Shown: positions 26,457 to 35,086 of the stretch, one piece after another
Numbering within the stretch: position 1 is the first letter of the stretch
Layout: each line of letters starts with the position of its first letter
Assembly (NCBI GenBank): GCA_029251165.1
Contig: JAQXDW010000074.1
Span: 124,001 to 188,000, forward strand
Source of the DNA: Myxococcota bacterium
GTDB taxonomy: Bacteria > Myxococcota_A > UBA796
DNA length: 64,000 bases
Direction: 5' to 3'
Notes under the pieces: model-generated
Seen by the model: only the letters and a program-made list of their open reading frames with translations
Told to the model about the DNA's origin: nothing
The model's database searches: none
Made by a program: the position numbers and the translations under genes

Positions 26457-26721
26457 TGGGGTGAGGGGAGCGGGTCGAGATCGCCTTTGACACCGTCGCC
26501 ACTGGTGTCCTTGACGGTGGAGTCGGAGCGCTCCCAGCGGCCGATGCCTCTGTAGATGCCTCTTGGCTGGGAAGAGAGTGTCACCATCGGCCCAAAATCC
26601 ACCGGAGCCATTCTCGATGAGGCTGCCGGTCTGCCCTCGTCCAGCCCCAGCGTCGATCCAGGAGGGAGGGTGAGCAGGCGCGTGAGCTGTCGACAAGCGC
26701 ACCAGGTGCACACATACCGCC
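26457..26721. other. Spacer between converging genes, no clear gene
   Basis: 265 bases between the acyltransferase stop and the stop of the MopE/FG-GAP gene. A 120-codon frame on the minus strand (26402-26764) spans it but overlaps both neighbours, has no SD and matches no family I know. I see no clear terminator hairpin. Confidence 0.4.
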
Positions 26722-28713
26722 TTAGAACCCAACGCCCTCGATGAGGTACGCTGTGCCCGCCCACTCGACATCCTCACCACTAGGGTAGTCGTTCTGGTCA
26801 GAGCCAACGAGGAGGTCTGGCACCCCATCGCCGGTCAGATCCAGCCCACCGAGTGCGAGGTTGTAGTTCTCATCTTCGTCCTGATCGCCAGTCAGGATGA
26901 TGTCGGCATCGAGGTCTGCGAGGACCATCGAGGCATCAAACGGGCCGTAGAAGACGTAGACATCGTTGGGTGCTACGCCGCCCTCGCCCACCAGGATGTC
27001 CGGTGCGCCGTCCTCGTTGAGGTCACCGATGCTGTGTGCGGTCCCGCCGAAGTTTCGCCCGCCGCCGCGGGTGCCGCGGATCGTGATGTCTGCGTCCGCG
27101 AGGGTCGCCAGCGAGAGCTCAGCACCACCCCAGACAATGTACGCCGCCCCATCACCAGCCTGCTTCGCCGTGATGAGGACATCATCCACGCCGTCGTCGT
27201 TTAGGTCTCCAGGGGTATCCATCGCCTCACCGGCGTAGCTGACGTAGCTCTCACCGCGCCAGGTCTGATCGGCATCATTGGTCGAGAGTGTCCCGGAGCG
27301 TCCTTCCTCGAACAGGTAGACCCCGCCATAGATGTCCTCGCTCTCGTCGGCACCGATCAGAAGCTCGTCGAGCCCGTCCCCGTCGATGTCCAGGCCGACG
27401 AGGCTGCTGCCGAGGCTGATGCTCCGCTCTGCTCCGTAGACGGTCAGATACGCTGCCTCTGACGCACTCTCCTCACCAGATCCTGCGTCCGTGTAGACAT
27501 ACACGAGGCCGGGGGTGTCGATGTCGTCGAAGGATGGGAAGTAGTGAGAGCCGGAGACGAAGTCGGGCAGACCATCGCCGCTGAAGTCACCGATGCCGCC
27601 AAGTGCCTCGCCGAGTCGCCCGTGCTCGGTCACGCCCTGGAGGATCCAGTCGGCATCGGTGGCCCGGGCATCGCTGGTGATCGGGCCGTAGAAGACGAAC
27701 GTACTGCCAGCACGAGCGACGGCGTTTGGATCATGAGAGCGAGCCCCGGAGACGAGGTCGTCGTAGCCATCCCCGTCGAGATCCAAGACGGCGATCTTCA
27801 CTCCGAAGGCGTCGGCGTCGTTCTCGCCGGTGAAGAAGCGATCCGCATCGAGTCGGGTGATGGACTCGGTGATCGGAAGGTCGAAGGCCTGGATGGTGCC
27901 CGGCCGGGTGCTGGTGTCTTCGACGTATGCGTAGTAGCTGGTCAGGAGCAGCTCGGTGTCGCCGTCGCCGTTGAGATCACCAAGAGCGCCAGAGTAGGCG
28001 AGCGTCTCCCCGGTGTGGTTTCCCTCGATGTGAATTCCCCAGCGCATGTCGATCTCCGCCTCCCAGGTGCACTGGTCGGTTGAGCCGTTGCAGTTGTTGT
28101 CGAGGCGATCGTTACAGACCTCCTCAGCATCGGGGCTGACTGCGGCATCGGTGTCGTCACAGTCACCGCCTGTGGTCAGCAGAGCCGTGATGCCTTCGCA
28201 GGAGGTCTGCAGACTGGCGTCGTCTCCGTAGCCGTCTCCGTCGGCATCGGGGTACCAGATGCCATTATCGACCAGGTCGTTGTCGATGACGTTGTCGCAG
28301 TCGTCGTCTGCACGGTTGCACAGCTCCTCGGCACCGGGGAAGACTGCTGCGCTCTCATCGTCGCAGTCCCCGCCGACCAGCAGCCACCCCGCGCCCGGTG
28401 CATCGCAGAGCATGACCCCGGAGGTGTCATCGCCGTAGCCGTCACCGTCGGCGTCGTGGTGCCAGGGACCGCCGTCGATGACGTCGTTGTCGGTGTAGCC
28501 ATCACAGTCATCGTCGGTGTCGTTGCAGGTCTCCGGGGCGCCTGGGAAGATGGCCGGATCGTTGTCGTTGCAGTCGCCCTGATCACCGCTGAAGCCGTCG
28601 GCGTCCGCATCGGTCAGAGCCTCCCGACGCTCCTCGTACAGCTCGGTGTTGACCAGACAGCCGGCCAGACCAGTCGAGAGGAGCAGCGAGGTGAGGTGCT
28701 TACTGGTTGTCAT
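26722..28713 (-). CDS. MopE-like / FG-GAP repeat surface lipoprotein
   Basis: A 663-residue extracellular protein. Signal MTTSKHLTSLLLSTGLAGC has the lipobox Cys at 19. Residues about 40-215 hold repeated blocks of the putative metal-binding MopE type: GDCNDNDPAIFPGAPETCN, then DDDCDG, three times, alternating with DADGDGYGDD calcium-binding-like loops. The rest is a set of about seven FG-GAP/integrin-alpha-like blades with Ca-binding loops (DLNGDGDTELLL, DLDGDGYDDLVSG, DFSGDGLPDFVSG, DIDGDGLDELLIG). The fold should be a beta-propeller at the cell surface for adhesion or polymer binding. Such proteins are abundant in Myxococcota-like genomes. Confidence 0.87.
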   Translation of the reverse strand: MTTSKHLTSLLLSTGLAGCLVNTELYEERREALTDADADGFSGDQGDCNDNDPAIFPGAPETCNDTDDDCDGYTDNDVIDGGPWHHDADGDGYGDDTSGVMLCDAPGAGWLLVGGDCDDESAAVFPGAEELCNRADDDCDNVIDNDLVDNGIWYPDADGDGYGDDASLQTSCEGITALLTTGGDCDDTDAAVSPDAEEVCNDRLDNNCNGSTDQCTWEAEIDMRWGIHIEGNHTGETLAYSGALGDLNGDGDTELLLTSYYAYVEDTSTRPGTIQAFDLPITESITRLDADRFFTGENDADAFGVKIAVLDLDGDGYDDLVSGARSHDPNAVARAGSTFVFYGPITSDARATDADWILQGVTEHGRLGEALGGIGDFSGDGLPDFVSGSHYFPSFDDIDTPGLVYVYTDAGSGEESASEAAYLTVYGAERSISLGSSLVGLDIDGDGLDELLIGADESEDIYGGVYLFEEGRSGTLSTNDADQTWRGESYVSYAGEAMDTPGDLNDDGVDDVLITAKQAGDGAAYIVWGGAELSLATLADADITIRGTRGGGRNFGGTAHSIGDLNEDGAPDILVGEGGVAPNDVYVFYGPFDASMVLADLDADIILTGDQDEDENYNLALGGLDLTGDGVPDLLVGSDQNDYPSGEDVEWAGTAYLIEGVGF

Positions 28714-28969
28714 CCGCGTACCCGGGGAGGAGCAGTGTAACGGCCTCCAGAGGAATTGATCCCAGCGGGGTGCTCAGGGTCGAGGATCTGCTGAGGGTGA
28801 CGAGGAGCCCGGCATCCTTCCTCTCTACGGCTCCGACGAGGTGACCGGTTGGACTGCGGAAGTCGGGAGTGAAGGAACCGTCGTTGTTCTGGTGGAGCAG
28901 GAGGGGCAGCGGTCTGCCTGAGCGTGTCCACGCTGCTGTACATGCTCCCACTCTCTCAGGCGGCTGCAC
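28700..28969 (-). CDS. Possible small protein overlapping the MopE/FG-GAP start
   Basis: An 89-codon frame from a GTG at 28969, whose stop overlaps the first codons of the downstream gene by 14 bases. The codons have the GC third-position bias of real genes, and the C-terminal half (RSPTGHLVGAVERKDAGLLV) reads like a folded beta protein. There is no clear SD, no signal peptide and no family match. It would be the first cistron of the MopE/FG-GAP unit. It may be spurious. Confidence 0.35.
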   Translation of the reverse strand: MQPPERVGACTAAWTRSGRPLPLLLHQNNDGSFTPDFRSPTGHLVGAVERKDAGLLVTLSRSSTLSTPLGSIPLEAVTLLLPGYADDNQ

Positions 28970-29034
28970 CGCTCCCCTGATGCCAGCGTCGCTCGACGAC
29001 GAGCCACCTCAAGCCACAGCGTGTGCCGCTCGTC

Positions 29035-29703
29035 TCAGAACCACTTGCACTGGTGTGAGGAGACGTAGTTGAACGCATCGCCGCTGTGGTATCCCTCGCC
29101 CAGCAGCTTGCCGCTCTTTCCGAAGTACACCTTCACCGAGCCGTCTGCACCACGCTTTACCGAGTAGCTCTGCGAGAAGTCCACCGCCTCTCCGCCGGCC
29201 CGCCGGCCGTCTGGGAGCAGCCGCCCGAGCCGCAGCTCCTCTGGGCAATCGCCGCCGTGCTTGTCTGCGGTGGCCTGGAATTGAATGCCCTGATCACAGG
29301 AGCCACAGGCGCCAGTGCTGCCGATCGTTCCGGTGATGCGCCAGTCGATGTAGCAGTCGTTGCCGCCCTTTGCCTCCCACTTGGGGTTTGCGTAGAGGAT
29401 CCAGCGCTCGGTCCCGGTCACGGTGTTCCCGCTGACGGTGAAGGTCCCGGTGAAGTAGCTGTCCGCGCCCTCCGCGCCCGGGCCGTTGCTGCACTGACCG
29501 CGCGCGAGGCTCGATGCGACATCAGGCAGGCTGCCGCCGCCGCCACCGCTGGCTTCTGCCGCTGGAGCGGGTGGCGCTGCGGGGGCTGGTGTGGGAGCCG
29601 AAGCCTCGGTGCTGACCGGTGCCGTCGGAGCGGGTGCAGCGGGTGCAGCAGGCTCGCTGGTCTGATCACAGCCGAGCATCATCAGGAAGACAGTGGGATA
29701 CAT
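29035..29703 (-). CDS. Cys-rich lipoprotein, paralogue of the 20132 gene
   Basis: A 222-residue lipoprotein. MYPTVFLMMLGC gives a lipobox-like Cys at 12 without basic residues, followed by an Ala/Pro-rich linker and a poly-Gly stretch. The C-terminal domain of about 150 residues shares the ordered pattern seen in the 20132 gene: ERWILYANPKWEAKGG, DC-x-I-x-W, GACGSCDQGI, CPEEL and GYHSGDAFNYVSSHQCKWF. The paralogues sit 8 kb apart in different gene contexts, so the family is probably larger in this genome. Function is unknown. Confidence 0.7.
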   Translation of the reverse strand: MYPTVFLMMLGCDQTSEPAAPAAPAPTAPVSTEASAPTPAPAAPPAPAAEASGGGGGSLPDVASSLARGQCSNGPGAEGADSYFTGTFTVSGNTVTGTERWILYANPKWEAKGGNDCYIDWRITGTIGSTGACGSCDQGIQFQATADKHGGDCPEELRLGRLLPDGRRAGGEAVDFSQSYSVKRGADGSVKVYFGKSGKLLGEGYHSGDAFNYVSSHQCKWF

Positions 29704-29789
29704 CGGGGCTCAACCTCCGTCACGAAGCATACCCCCTTTGGGGGGACGCGCTGCGACTTTGATACACCTGAAGACCGAGAGGAGAGAGC

Positions 29790-30785
29790 ATGATTCCCTG
29801 GATCATCGGGCTACTCAGCCCCGCTGCGCTGGCTGGCGACATGGACTTCAGCTACACCCCGACCCCTGGACCGGACGAGCAGCCCGCGTTCATGGTCACC
29901 CCCGCCCGTCCCCTTGCGGAGTACCTGGTCGTCGTCGAGGCTGGCGACGAGCGGTACGAGTTCACCGGCGCTTCGGCACCGGCTGGAGAGCAGATGCGGT
30001 TCTCCTGGGACCGCAACGCCTCGGTCACCAGCGCGAGCGTGTTTGTTCGTGGGGTGTTCAGCGACGGCTACGTCGAGGAGGTCCAGATCCCGATCGAGTA
30101 CAGCTACGGCACCCGGCTGTCGGTTGATCTCTCGGGTGCGTCGGCAGATCTCGCGGCGCACACCCTGACCGTCAACGTCACAGCCCCCGTCGATCGGGCT
30201 GAGCTGACCGCCTATGGTGCGCGCCGAGCGGTGCTGGAGCAGGGCGAGGTTGCGATCAGTGGAGGTCCGGGAGACATCACGATCCCGTGGGCTGGGGATG
30301 CCGCAGAGGTCGTGCTGCTCGATGTGAAGGTCTACAGCGGCGGCTCATGGGCTGGCTTTACCTTCTCGCCATGGTTCCTCGACATTCCTCACGACGACGT
30401 TCACTTCGAGTCCAACCAGTCCGAGATCCTCCCCGAGGAAGAGTGGAAGCTGGAGGCGACCCTCCGTCAGCTCCAGGATGTGCTCGACAAGTATGGTGAG
30501 ATGGTCCCGGTGAAGGTCTACATCGCTGGCTGCACCGACACCGCTGGGGATGCCGCCAGCAACCGCGACCTCTCGCTGCGCCGGGCACGCGCGATCGCCA
30601 CCTGGCTGAGGGGGCACGGCTACAGCGAGGCGCTGTACTACCACGGCTTCGGCGAGGGCTTCCTTGCTGAGCGGACCGGAGACGGCGTGGACAGCGCAGC
30701 AAACCGCAGGGTGCTGTACATGGTCGGCGCAAACCCGCCCCCAGCCTCAACTGGAGTGCCGCAGGTGAGCTGGCGCGAGCTGTGA
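29790..30785 (+). CDS. OmpA-family protein
   Basis: A 331-residue exported protein with the short signal MIPWIIGLLSPAALAG. Residues about 20-190 are beta-rich and may form immunoglobulin-like domains rather than a barrel. The C-terminal about 120 residues form an OmpA/Pal peptidoglycan-binding domain: VHFESNQSEIL, VPVKVYIAGCTDTAGD and NRDLSLRRARAIATWL, then GYSEALYYHGFGE and ANRRVLYMV. It should anchor to peptidoglycan through the m-DAP-binding Asp and Arg of that domain. It is divergent from the lipoprotein gene and convergent with the carbamoyltransferase gene. Confidence 0.85.
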   Translation: MIPWIIGLLSPAALAGDMDFSYTPTPGPDEQPAFMVTPARPLAEYLVVVEAGDERYEFTGASAPAGEQMRFSWDRNASVTSASVFVRGVFSDGYVEEVQIPIEYSYGTRLSVDLSGASADLAAHTLTVNVTAPVDRAELTAYGARRAVLEQGEVAISGGPGDITIPWAGDAAEVVLLDVKVYSGGSWAGFTFSPWFLDIPHDDVHFESNQSEILPEEEWKLEATLRQLQDVLDKYGEMVPVKVYIAGCTDTAGDAASNRDLSLRRARAIATWLRGHGYSEALYYHGFGEGFLAERTGDGVDSAANRRVLYMVGANPPPASTGVPQVSWREL

Positions 30786-30881
30786 GGTGCTCCAGTCGAG
30801 GCTGGTCTGCTCCGCTCGGCACCAGCCGGCGAGCTGCTGACATCACGGGATGAGGGCGCCCCAAGCATCAGGCGCGCATGC

Positions 30882-32624
30882 TCAGTCGAGACCGAAGCGC
30901 GCCGCAGCGGACTCCTGCTCCATCTGTGGCTGCTTGTCCTTGTGCAGCAGGAACGGACCCATGGCGATCGCGTCCATGTTTGTGCGCATGAAGCAGCGGT
31001 AGCAGTCCTCGGGCGTGTTCACGATCGGCTCACCGCGCACGTTCATCGAGGTGTTGATGATCACGCTGCAGCCGGTGAGCTCTCGAAAGGTGTCGATGAG
31101 GTCGTAGTACAGCTCGTCCTGGCTGCGGCTGATGCTCTGGATGCGCGCGGAGCCATCGACGTGCGTGGTGCTGGGGAGCTGCTGGGGAGCATCGTCGCGG
31201 ACTGGGGCGACGAGCAGCATGTAGGGAGAGGGGCGATCGATCTGGAAGTACTTTCCGATGTGCTCCTCGAGCACCGAGGGCGCAAAGGGGCGGAAGCCTT
31301 CTCTGAATTTGATCTTGCGGTTGATGATGTCCCGCATCTCCAGGTTGCGCGCGTCGCCGAGGATGCTGCGGTGTCCCAGCGCACGAGGACCCCACTCCAT
31401 GCGGCCCTGGTACCAGCCGACCACCATCGCCTGATCGATGAGCTCGGCGGTCTGACGGAGCAGCGCGGGGCGCTCCAGGCGGGTGTAGACCGCTCCGAAG
31501 CTGTCGAGTGTCTCCTGGATCTCGTCAATGGAGTAGCCCGGGCCGAGGTAGACATTCTCCATGCGGCCGTGCCGGGGCTTGTCGAGCACATGGTGCCAGG
31601 CCCACATCGCAGCACCCATCGCGCCGCCGCCGTCCCCGGCGTTGGGCTGGACGTACAGCTCTTCGACCGCAGACTCTCGGATGATGTGACCGTTTGCCAC
31701 GCAGTTCAGCGCCACACCGCCCGCCATGCAGAGGCGCGGAATCCCGGTCTCTTCGACGACCCGGCTCGCCAGCGCAACCATGACCTCGTTGACCACTTCT
31801 TGTAGGGAGCGTGCCACGTCCTTGTGGAATTGGGTCAGCTCGCCGGTCTCATAGGGGCGCGCGGGCTGGCCCATGACTTCTTCGAAGCGCGTGTTGAACA
31901 TCTTCAGTCCATGGTCGAACGTGAAGTGGCGCATGTCGAGGCGGAAGGTTCCGTCTTCCTTGATGTGGATCAGCTCCTTGATCTGATCGACGTGGTTGGG
32001 CGCGCCGTACGGCGCAAGGCCCATGACCTTGTACTCTGCGGAGTTGACCTTGAAGCCAAGGTAGTAGGTAAACGCGGAGTACAGCAGCCCCAGAGAGTGC
32101 GGGAACCGGATCTCGCCCTTGAGATCCAGCCGATTGCCCTGTCCCACACCCCAGGTCGCCGTCGACCACTCCCCGACACCGTCGACCGTCAGCACCGCAG
32201 CCTCCTGCCAGCCAGAGGCGTAGAACGCGGAGGCGGCGTGTGAGAGGTGGTGGCGGCCGTACATGATCGGGCCGGTGTAGTCCAGCTCTCTTGCGAGCAG
32301 CTTGTCCAGCCGCAGCTTGGTCGCGAACCAGTTCGGCATGCCCTTTACAAACTGAGGAAAGCTCTTGGGGAAGGTTGCGATGTGGCTCTTGAGGATGCGC
32401 TCGAATTTCACCATCGGCTTGTCGTAGAAGGCCACCAGCTCGATGTCAGACATCGTGATCCCGGCAAACTCCAGCGCCCACCGTATGGCATTGACGGGGA
32501 AGCTGGAGTCGTGCTTCTTGCGGGTAAACGACTGCTCGTTGGTGGCTGCGATCGGGACGCCGTCCTTGAGGAGGCAGATCGAGGAGTCGTGGTAGAAGCA
32601 GGACAGGCCGAGGATGTACATCAA
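30882..32624 (-). CDS. NodU/CmcH-family carbamoyltransferase
   Basis: A 580-residue cytoplasmic enzyme that transfers a carbamoyl group from carbamoyl phosphate, through carbamoyl-adenylate, to a hydroxyl of a sugar or natural product. The N-terminal Kae1-like domain shows ILGLSCFYHDSSICLL, the metal-binding GRHHLSHAASAFYASG, VDGVGEWSTATWG and GGVALNCVANG. The C-terminal domain has WGPRALGHRSILGDAR, RPFAPSVLEE and INTSMNVRGEPIV. Length is typical. No glycosyltransferase or biosynthetic cluster adjoins it, so the acceptor is unknown. Confidence 0.92.
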   Translation of the reverse strand: MMYILGLSCFYHDSSICLLKDGVPIAATNEQSFTRKKHDSSFPVNAIRWALEFAGITMSDIELVAFYDKPMVKFERILKSHIATFPKSFPQFVKGMPNWFATKLRLDKLLARELDYTGPIMYGRHHLSHAASAFYASGWQEAAVLTVDGVGEWSTATWGVGQGNRLDLKGEIRFPHSLGLLYSAFTYYLGFKVNSAEYKVMGLAPYGAPNHVDQIKELIHIKEDGTFRLDMRHFTFDHGLKMFNTRFEEVMGQPARPYETGELTQFHKDVARSLQEVVNEVMVALASRVVEETGIPRLCMAGGVALNCVANGHIIRESAVEELYVQPNAGDGGGAMGAAMWAWHHVLDKPRHGRMENVYLGPGYSIDEIQETLDSFGAVYTRLERPALLRQTAELIDQAMVVGWYQGRMEWGPRALGHRSILGDARNLEMRDIINRKIKFREGFRPFAPSVLEEHIGKYFQIDRPSPYMLLVAPVRDDAPQQLPSTTHVDGSARIQSISRSQDELYYDLIDTFRELTGCSVIINTSMNVRGEPIVNTPEDCYRCFMRTNMDAIAMGPFLLHKDKQPQMEQESAAARFGLD

Positions 32625-32813
32625 CGCTCCAGGGGGCGACGAGGATCATACCTGAGTCCGTCATCCGCGCAGCCAGCTGGAGCCCGCATCCCGTCCAGAA
32701 CGGACACCCAATGCCAGGCGACGGTCCCGCCTTACCCGTGGTTTGGTGTGCTTGTGGCGAAGGAGCCTTCTCCGCGTGCGTTCCTCTGAGGTTATCGTGC
32801 CTTTGGTGAAGAC

Positions 32814-32841
32814 TTGACCCGCACGGCACGATCCGTAATCT
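32814..32841 (+). promoter_or_regulatory. Putative sigma-70-type promoter
   Basis: TTGACC (32814-32819) and TAATCT (32836-32841) are separated by 16 bases, about 38 bases upstream of the lipoprotein ATG at 32879. The match is good for a GC-rich intergenic region. It has not been tested. Confidence 0.5.
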
Positions 32842-32878
32842 TGTGCGCTGTCCCGAAACCCTGTCTCCTGGAGACCTC

Positions 32879-33466
32879 ATGCGTTCCCTCATTCCTCTCT
32901 GCCTCCTCGTCGTTGGATGTGACTCGGAGGAGAGCAACCCCCAGTCAAGCGTCACTGATCCGACCGCAGACTGGTCCGAAGAGGCTGACGCCGACACCGA
33001 CGCGGACACCGACGCGGACACCGACGCGGACACCGATGCCGACACGGACGCCGACACGGACGCCGACACCGACGCCGACACGGACGCCGACACGGACGCT
33101 GACACCGACGCCGACGCCGATCTCGAGATCGCGGGCTCCTACACCGACAACTTCGGTACCGATCACGTGATCGACAACACCGTGTGGGCGCAGTCCAGCG
33201 CGACCACCAACTTCAACATCTCCCAGTACGACAACGGCGGGATGTACGTCATTGCGCAGAACGACGCGAAGAACAAGTACAGCCCGGAGAAGTGGAGTCG
33301 CTTCGACTGGACCTGGGACAAGGCAGAGAACCTGTACTACTGCCAGACCATCTACAGCGCGAAGACCGAGTCGGATGCCATGAAGGCCAGCGCTGCGGAC
33401 AGCACTGATCCGGCCGTCAGCGGCTGCAATGGGTTCTCCTGGAGCCTCATGGTCACGGACAAGTGA
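32879..33466 (+). CDS. Lipoprotein with DADT tandem repeat
   Basis: A 195-residue lipoprotein. The signal MRSLIPLCLLVVGCDSEE has Arg at position 2 and a VVGC lipobox. An acidic linker of ten tandem DADT units spans about residues 37-80. It leads to a C-terminal domain of about 115 residues (SYTDNFGTDHVID ... GCNGFSWSLMVTDK) with two cysteines and many aromatics. The repeat is probably an extended stalk that lifts the domain from the membrane, and could bind divalent cations. The ATG at 32879 follows CTGGAGA. I do not recognise the C-terminal domain. Confidence 0.75.
   Translation: MRSLIPLCLLVVGCDSEESNPQSSVTDPTADWSEEADADTDADTDADTDADTDADTDADTDADTDADTDADTDADTDADADLEIAGSYTDNFGTDHVIDNTVWAQSSATTNFNISQYDNGGMYVIAQNDAKNKYSPEKWSRFDWTWDKAENLYYCQTIYSAKTESDAMKASAADSTDPAVSGCNGFSWSLMVTDK
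32987..33118 (+). repeat. 12-bp tandem repeat encoding DADT (ten units plus DADA)
   Basis: Eleven consecutive 12-base units of the form gacgcNgacacN. The third bases vary between units, so selection on the encoded acidic peptide rather than recent slippage alone maintains it. Copy-number variation would stay in frame. Confidence 0.9.
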
Positions 33467-33481
33467 AGTAGTCGTCTCGGG

Positions 33482-35056
33482 CTAAGAGCCGAGCTGTCGG
33501 TCCGTGCGGTGTGCGGCCTGAGCCTGACGCTGGGCCTGCTCGATGGTCTTCTCGGCGTCGATGTCGGACTCTGTCTGTGCAGCGGCCTGCATGTCGAGGA
33601 GGGTCGCCTGGATGCGGGCGAGATCCTCGGGCGCTGCGGAGGGCAAGATCGCCTCGATCTCATCGGCTGCCGCGAGGAGGTCGACTCGTGCTGGTGTGGA
33701 CAGCTCGCTGGACAGGAGGGCCCGGCGGGTCTGCTGGAGCAGCGCGTGGAGCGGCCCGGCGGCGGGATAGCTGGCCTGCACCAGCAGGTGACCGCGGCGC
33801 AGCGGTCCGCTCTTTCGGCGGCGAACCAGGCTCCCGAGCGCGATGAACATGCCGACGAAGCACAGCGCGATTATTGCGCCGGCTGCGATCGCGGGAATCA
33901 AGAGCGGAACCCCGGCGACTGCAGCTAAAACCAGGCCGATCACCGCGAGCATAGCGGGCAGTATCAGGCCGATGATGGCGAGCGTAGGAGTGGTGCTGCT
34001 GCTGTGGAGCGGGCGCACGGTGAGGTCTGCCCCGGTGATCGCCAGCCTGGACTGGAGTGCCTGCGCAGCGTCTTGAGTCTCTGCACCGCCGACGGGCAAG
34101 AGCACCCCCTCCTCCGCCGCTTGCTCCATCGCGCCGTCTGGGATGTCGGCGAGGGCTGCAAGGCGGCGCCGGATGCTGAGCGGGAGGTCTCTTGGCTGCA
34201 CGACGACTTGCCAGTCTGCGCGCGGAATGTCACGACGGGCACCGGTCTTGGCTGGCGGCGTGACCGATGCAGAGCGCGCTGATGTTGGCTGCGGAGCCTG
34301 GACCGTGGGCGGAGGGGCCTGGATGGTGACCGGGTGCGGAGCGGGGAGTCCCTGAAGCGCAGCGGTGCGGTGGGCAGGGTTTGGGGAGAGCAGGCCAAGA
34401 ACAAGGGCATCGAGGGAGGCGGGAAGATCCGGAACGGTGCTGCTGGGGGGCCTCGGCGTCTGCTGCTGTCGGGTGAGCTCCTGGACCGTGCGTGCAGAGA
34501 ACGGCTGGCTGCCGGTGGCGACGGAGAACAGGAGCACACCGAGGCCATACAGGGCGTCTTGAGTCGGTGTGCCTTCTCCAGGAGCCCGATAGGGGTCCGG
34601 GACCGCCAGCGAGTGCTTTCGGGCAACCCCGCTCGGGCGCAGGTAGACTCCGCCGTCGGCCTCTACCGCCAGATCGGCTGGGGAGAGACGACCGCCGAGT
34701 ATGGGACCGGCCGCGACCACCGCTGGCACCAGCCAGGCCGCGAGGGCTGCGACCTGTTCACCATCCATGCGGTGCTCAGGCCAGCTCGCAGCGGCAGGGT
34801 AGGCGGCCAGGGGGCGACCATCGTGCTCGCCCCACGCGAGCGGAGCCTGGAGCGCGCCGTCAGTGCGAAGGCCCACGCGCGCGTCGATGAAGGTTTGCTC
34901 CGCTGCGGGACGAACCCAGACTGCCGGTGTGGGCTGGTGCAGCTCAACGGATGCCCCGCTGACCGTGTCCACCGCAGACCACCGGACAAGCTCTCCCCGA
35001 GCCGGCAGCGGCTCGCCGACCTCAAAGCGTCTCAGGACACGGTCACCACGCTTCAT
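33482..35056 (-). CDS. Kinase-like membrane protein lacking catalytic motifs (pseudokinase)
   Basis: A 524-residue protein. The N-terminal about 270 residues follow a Ser/Thr kinase layout: a C-lobe motif DALYGLGVLLFSVATGSQPF matches subdomain IX, and SPNPAHRTAAL fits the kinase end. The Gly loop, the VAIK lysine, the HRD loop and DFG are absent: the region where HRDxKPxN would sit reads GRLSPADLAVEADGG. A Pro/Ala linker and a mixed domain follow. Two transmembrane segments lie near residues 365-410, then a coiled C-terminal tail. The ATG at 35056 has GGAG five bases upstream, so it is preferred to 35068. The role may be scaffolding or nucleotide-independent signalling. Confidence 0.7.
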   Translation of the reverse strand: MKRGDRVLRRFEVGEPLPARGELVRWSAVDTVSGASVELHQPTPAVWVRPAAEQTFIDARVGLRTDGALQAPLAWGEHDGRPLAAYPAAASWPEHRMDGEQVAALAAWLVPAVVAAGPILGGRLSPADLAVEADGGVYLRPSGVARKHSLAVPDPYRAPGEGTPTQDALYGLGVLLFSVATGSQPFSARTVQELTRQQQTPRPPSSTVPDLPASLDALVLGLLSPNPAHRTAALQGLPAPHPVTIQAPPPTVQAPQPTSARSASVTPPAKTGARRDIPRADWQVVVQPRDLPLSIRRRLAALADIPDGAMEQAAEEGVLLPVGGAETQDAAQALQSRLAITGADLTVRPLHSSSTTPTLAIIGLILPAMLAVIGLVLAAVAGVPLLIPAIAAGAIIALCFVGMFIALGSLVRRRKSGPLRRGHLLVQASYPAAGPLHALLQQTRRALLSSELSTPARVDLLAAADEIEAILPSAAPEDLARIQATLLDMQAAAQTESDIDAEKTIEQAQRQAQAAHRTDRQLGS

Positions 35057-35086
35057 CACCACTCCCATAAGGCATGATAGCCCCCC

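Noticed and set aside
32987-33118. Possible CRISPR-like or satellite array
   Set aside because: The 12-bp units have no spacers and are in frame within a lipoprotein gene.
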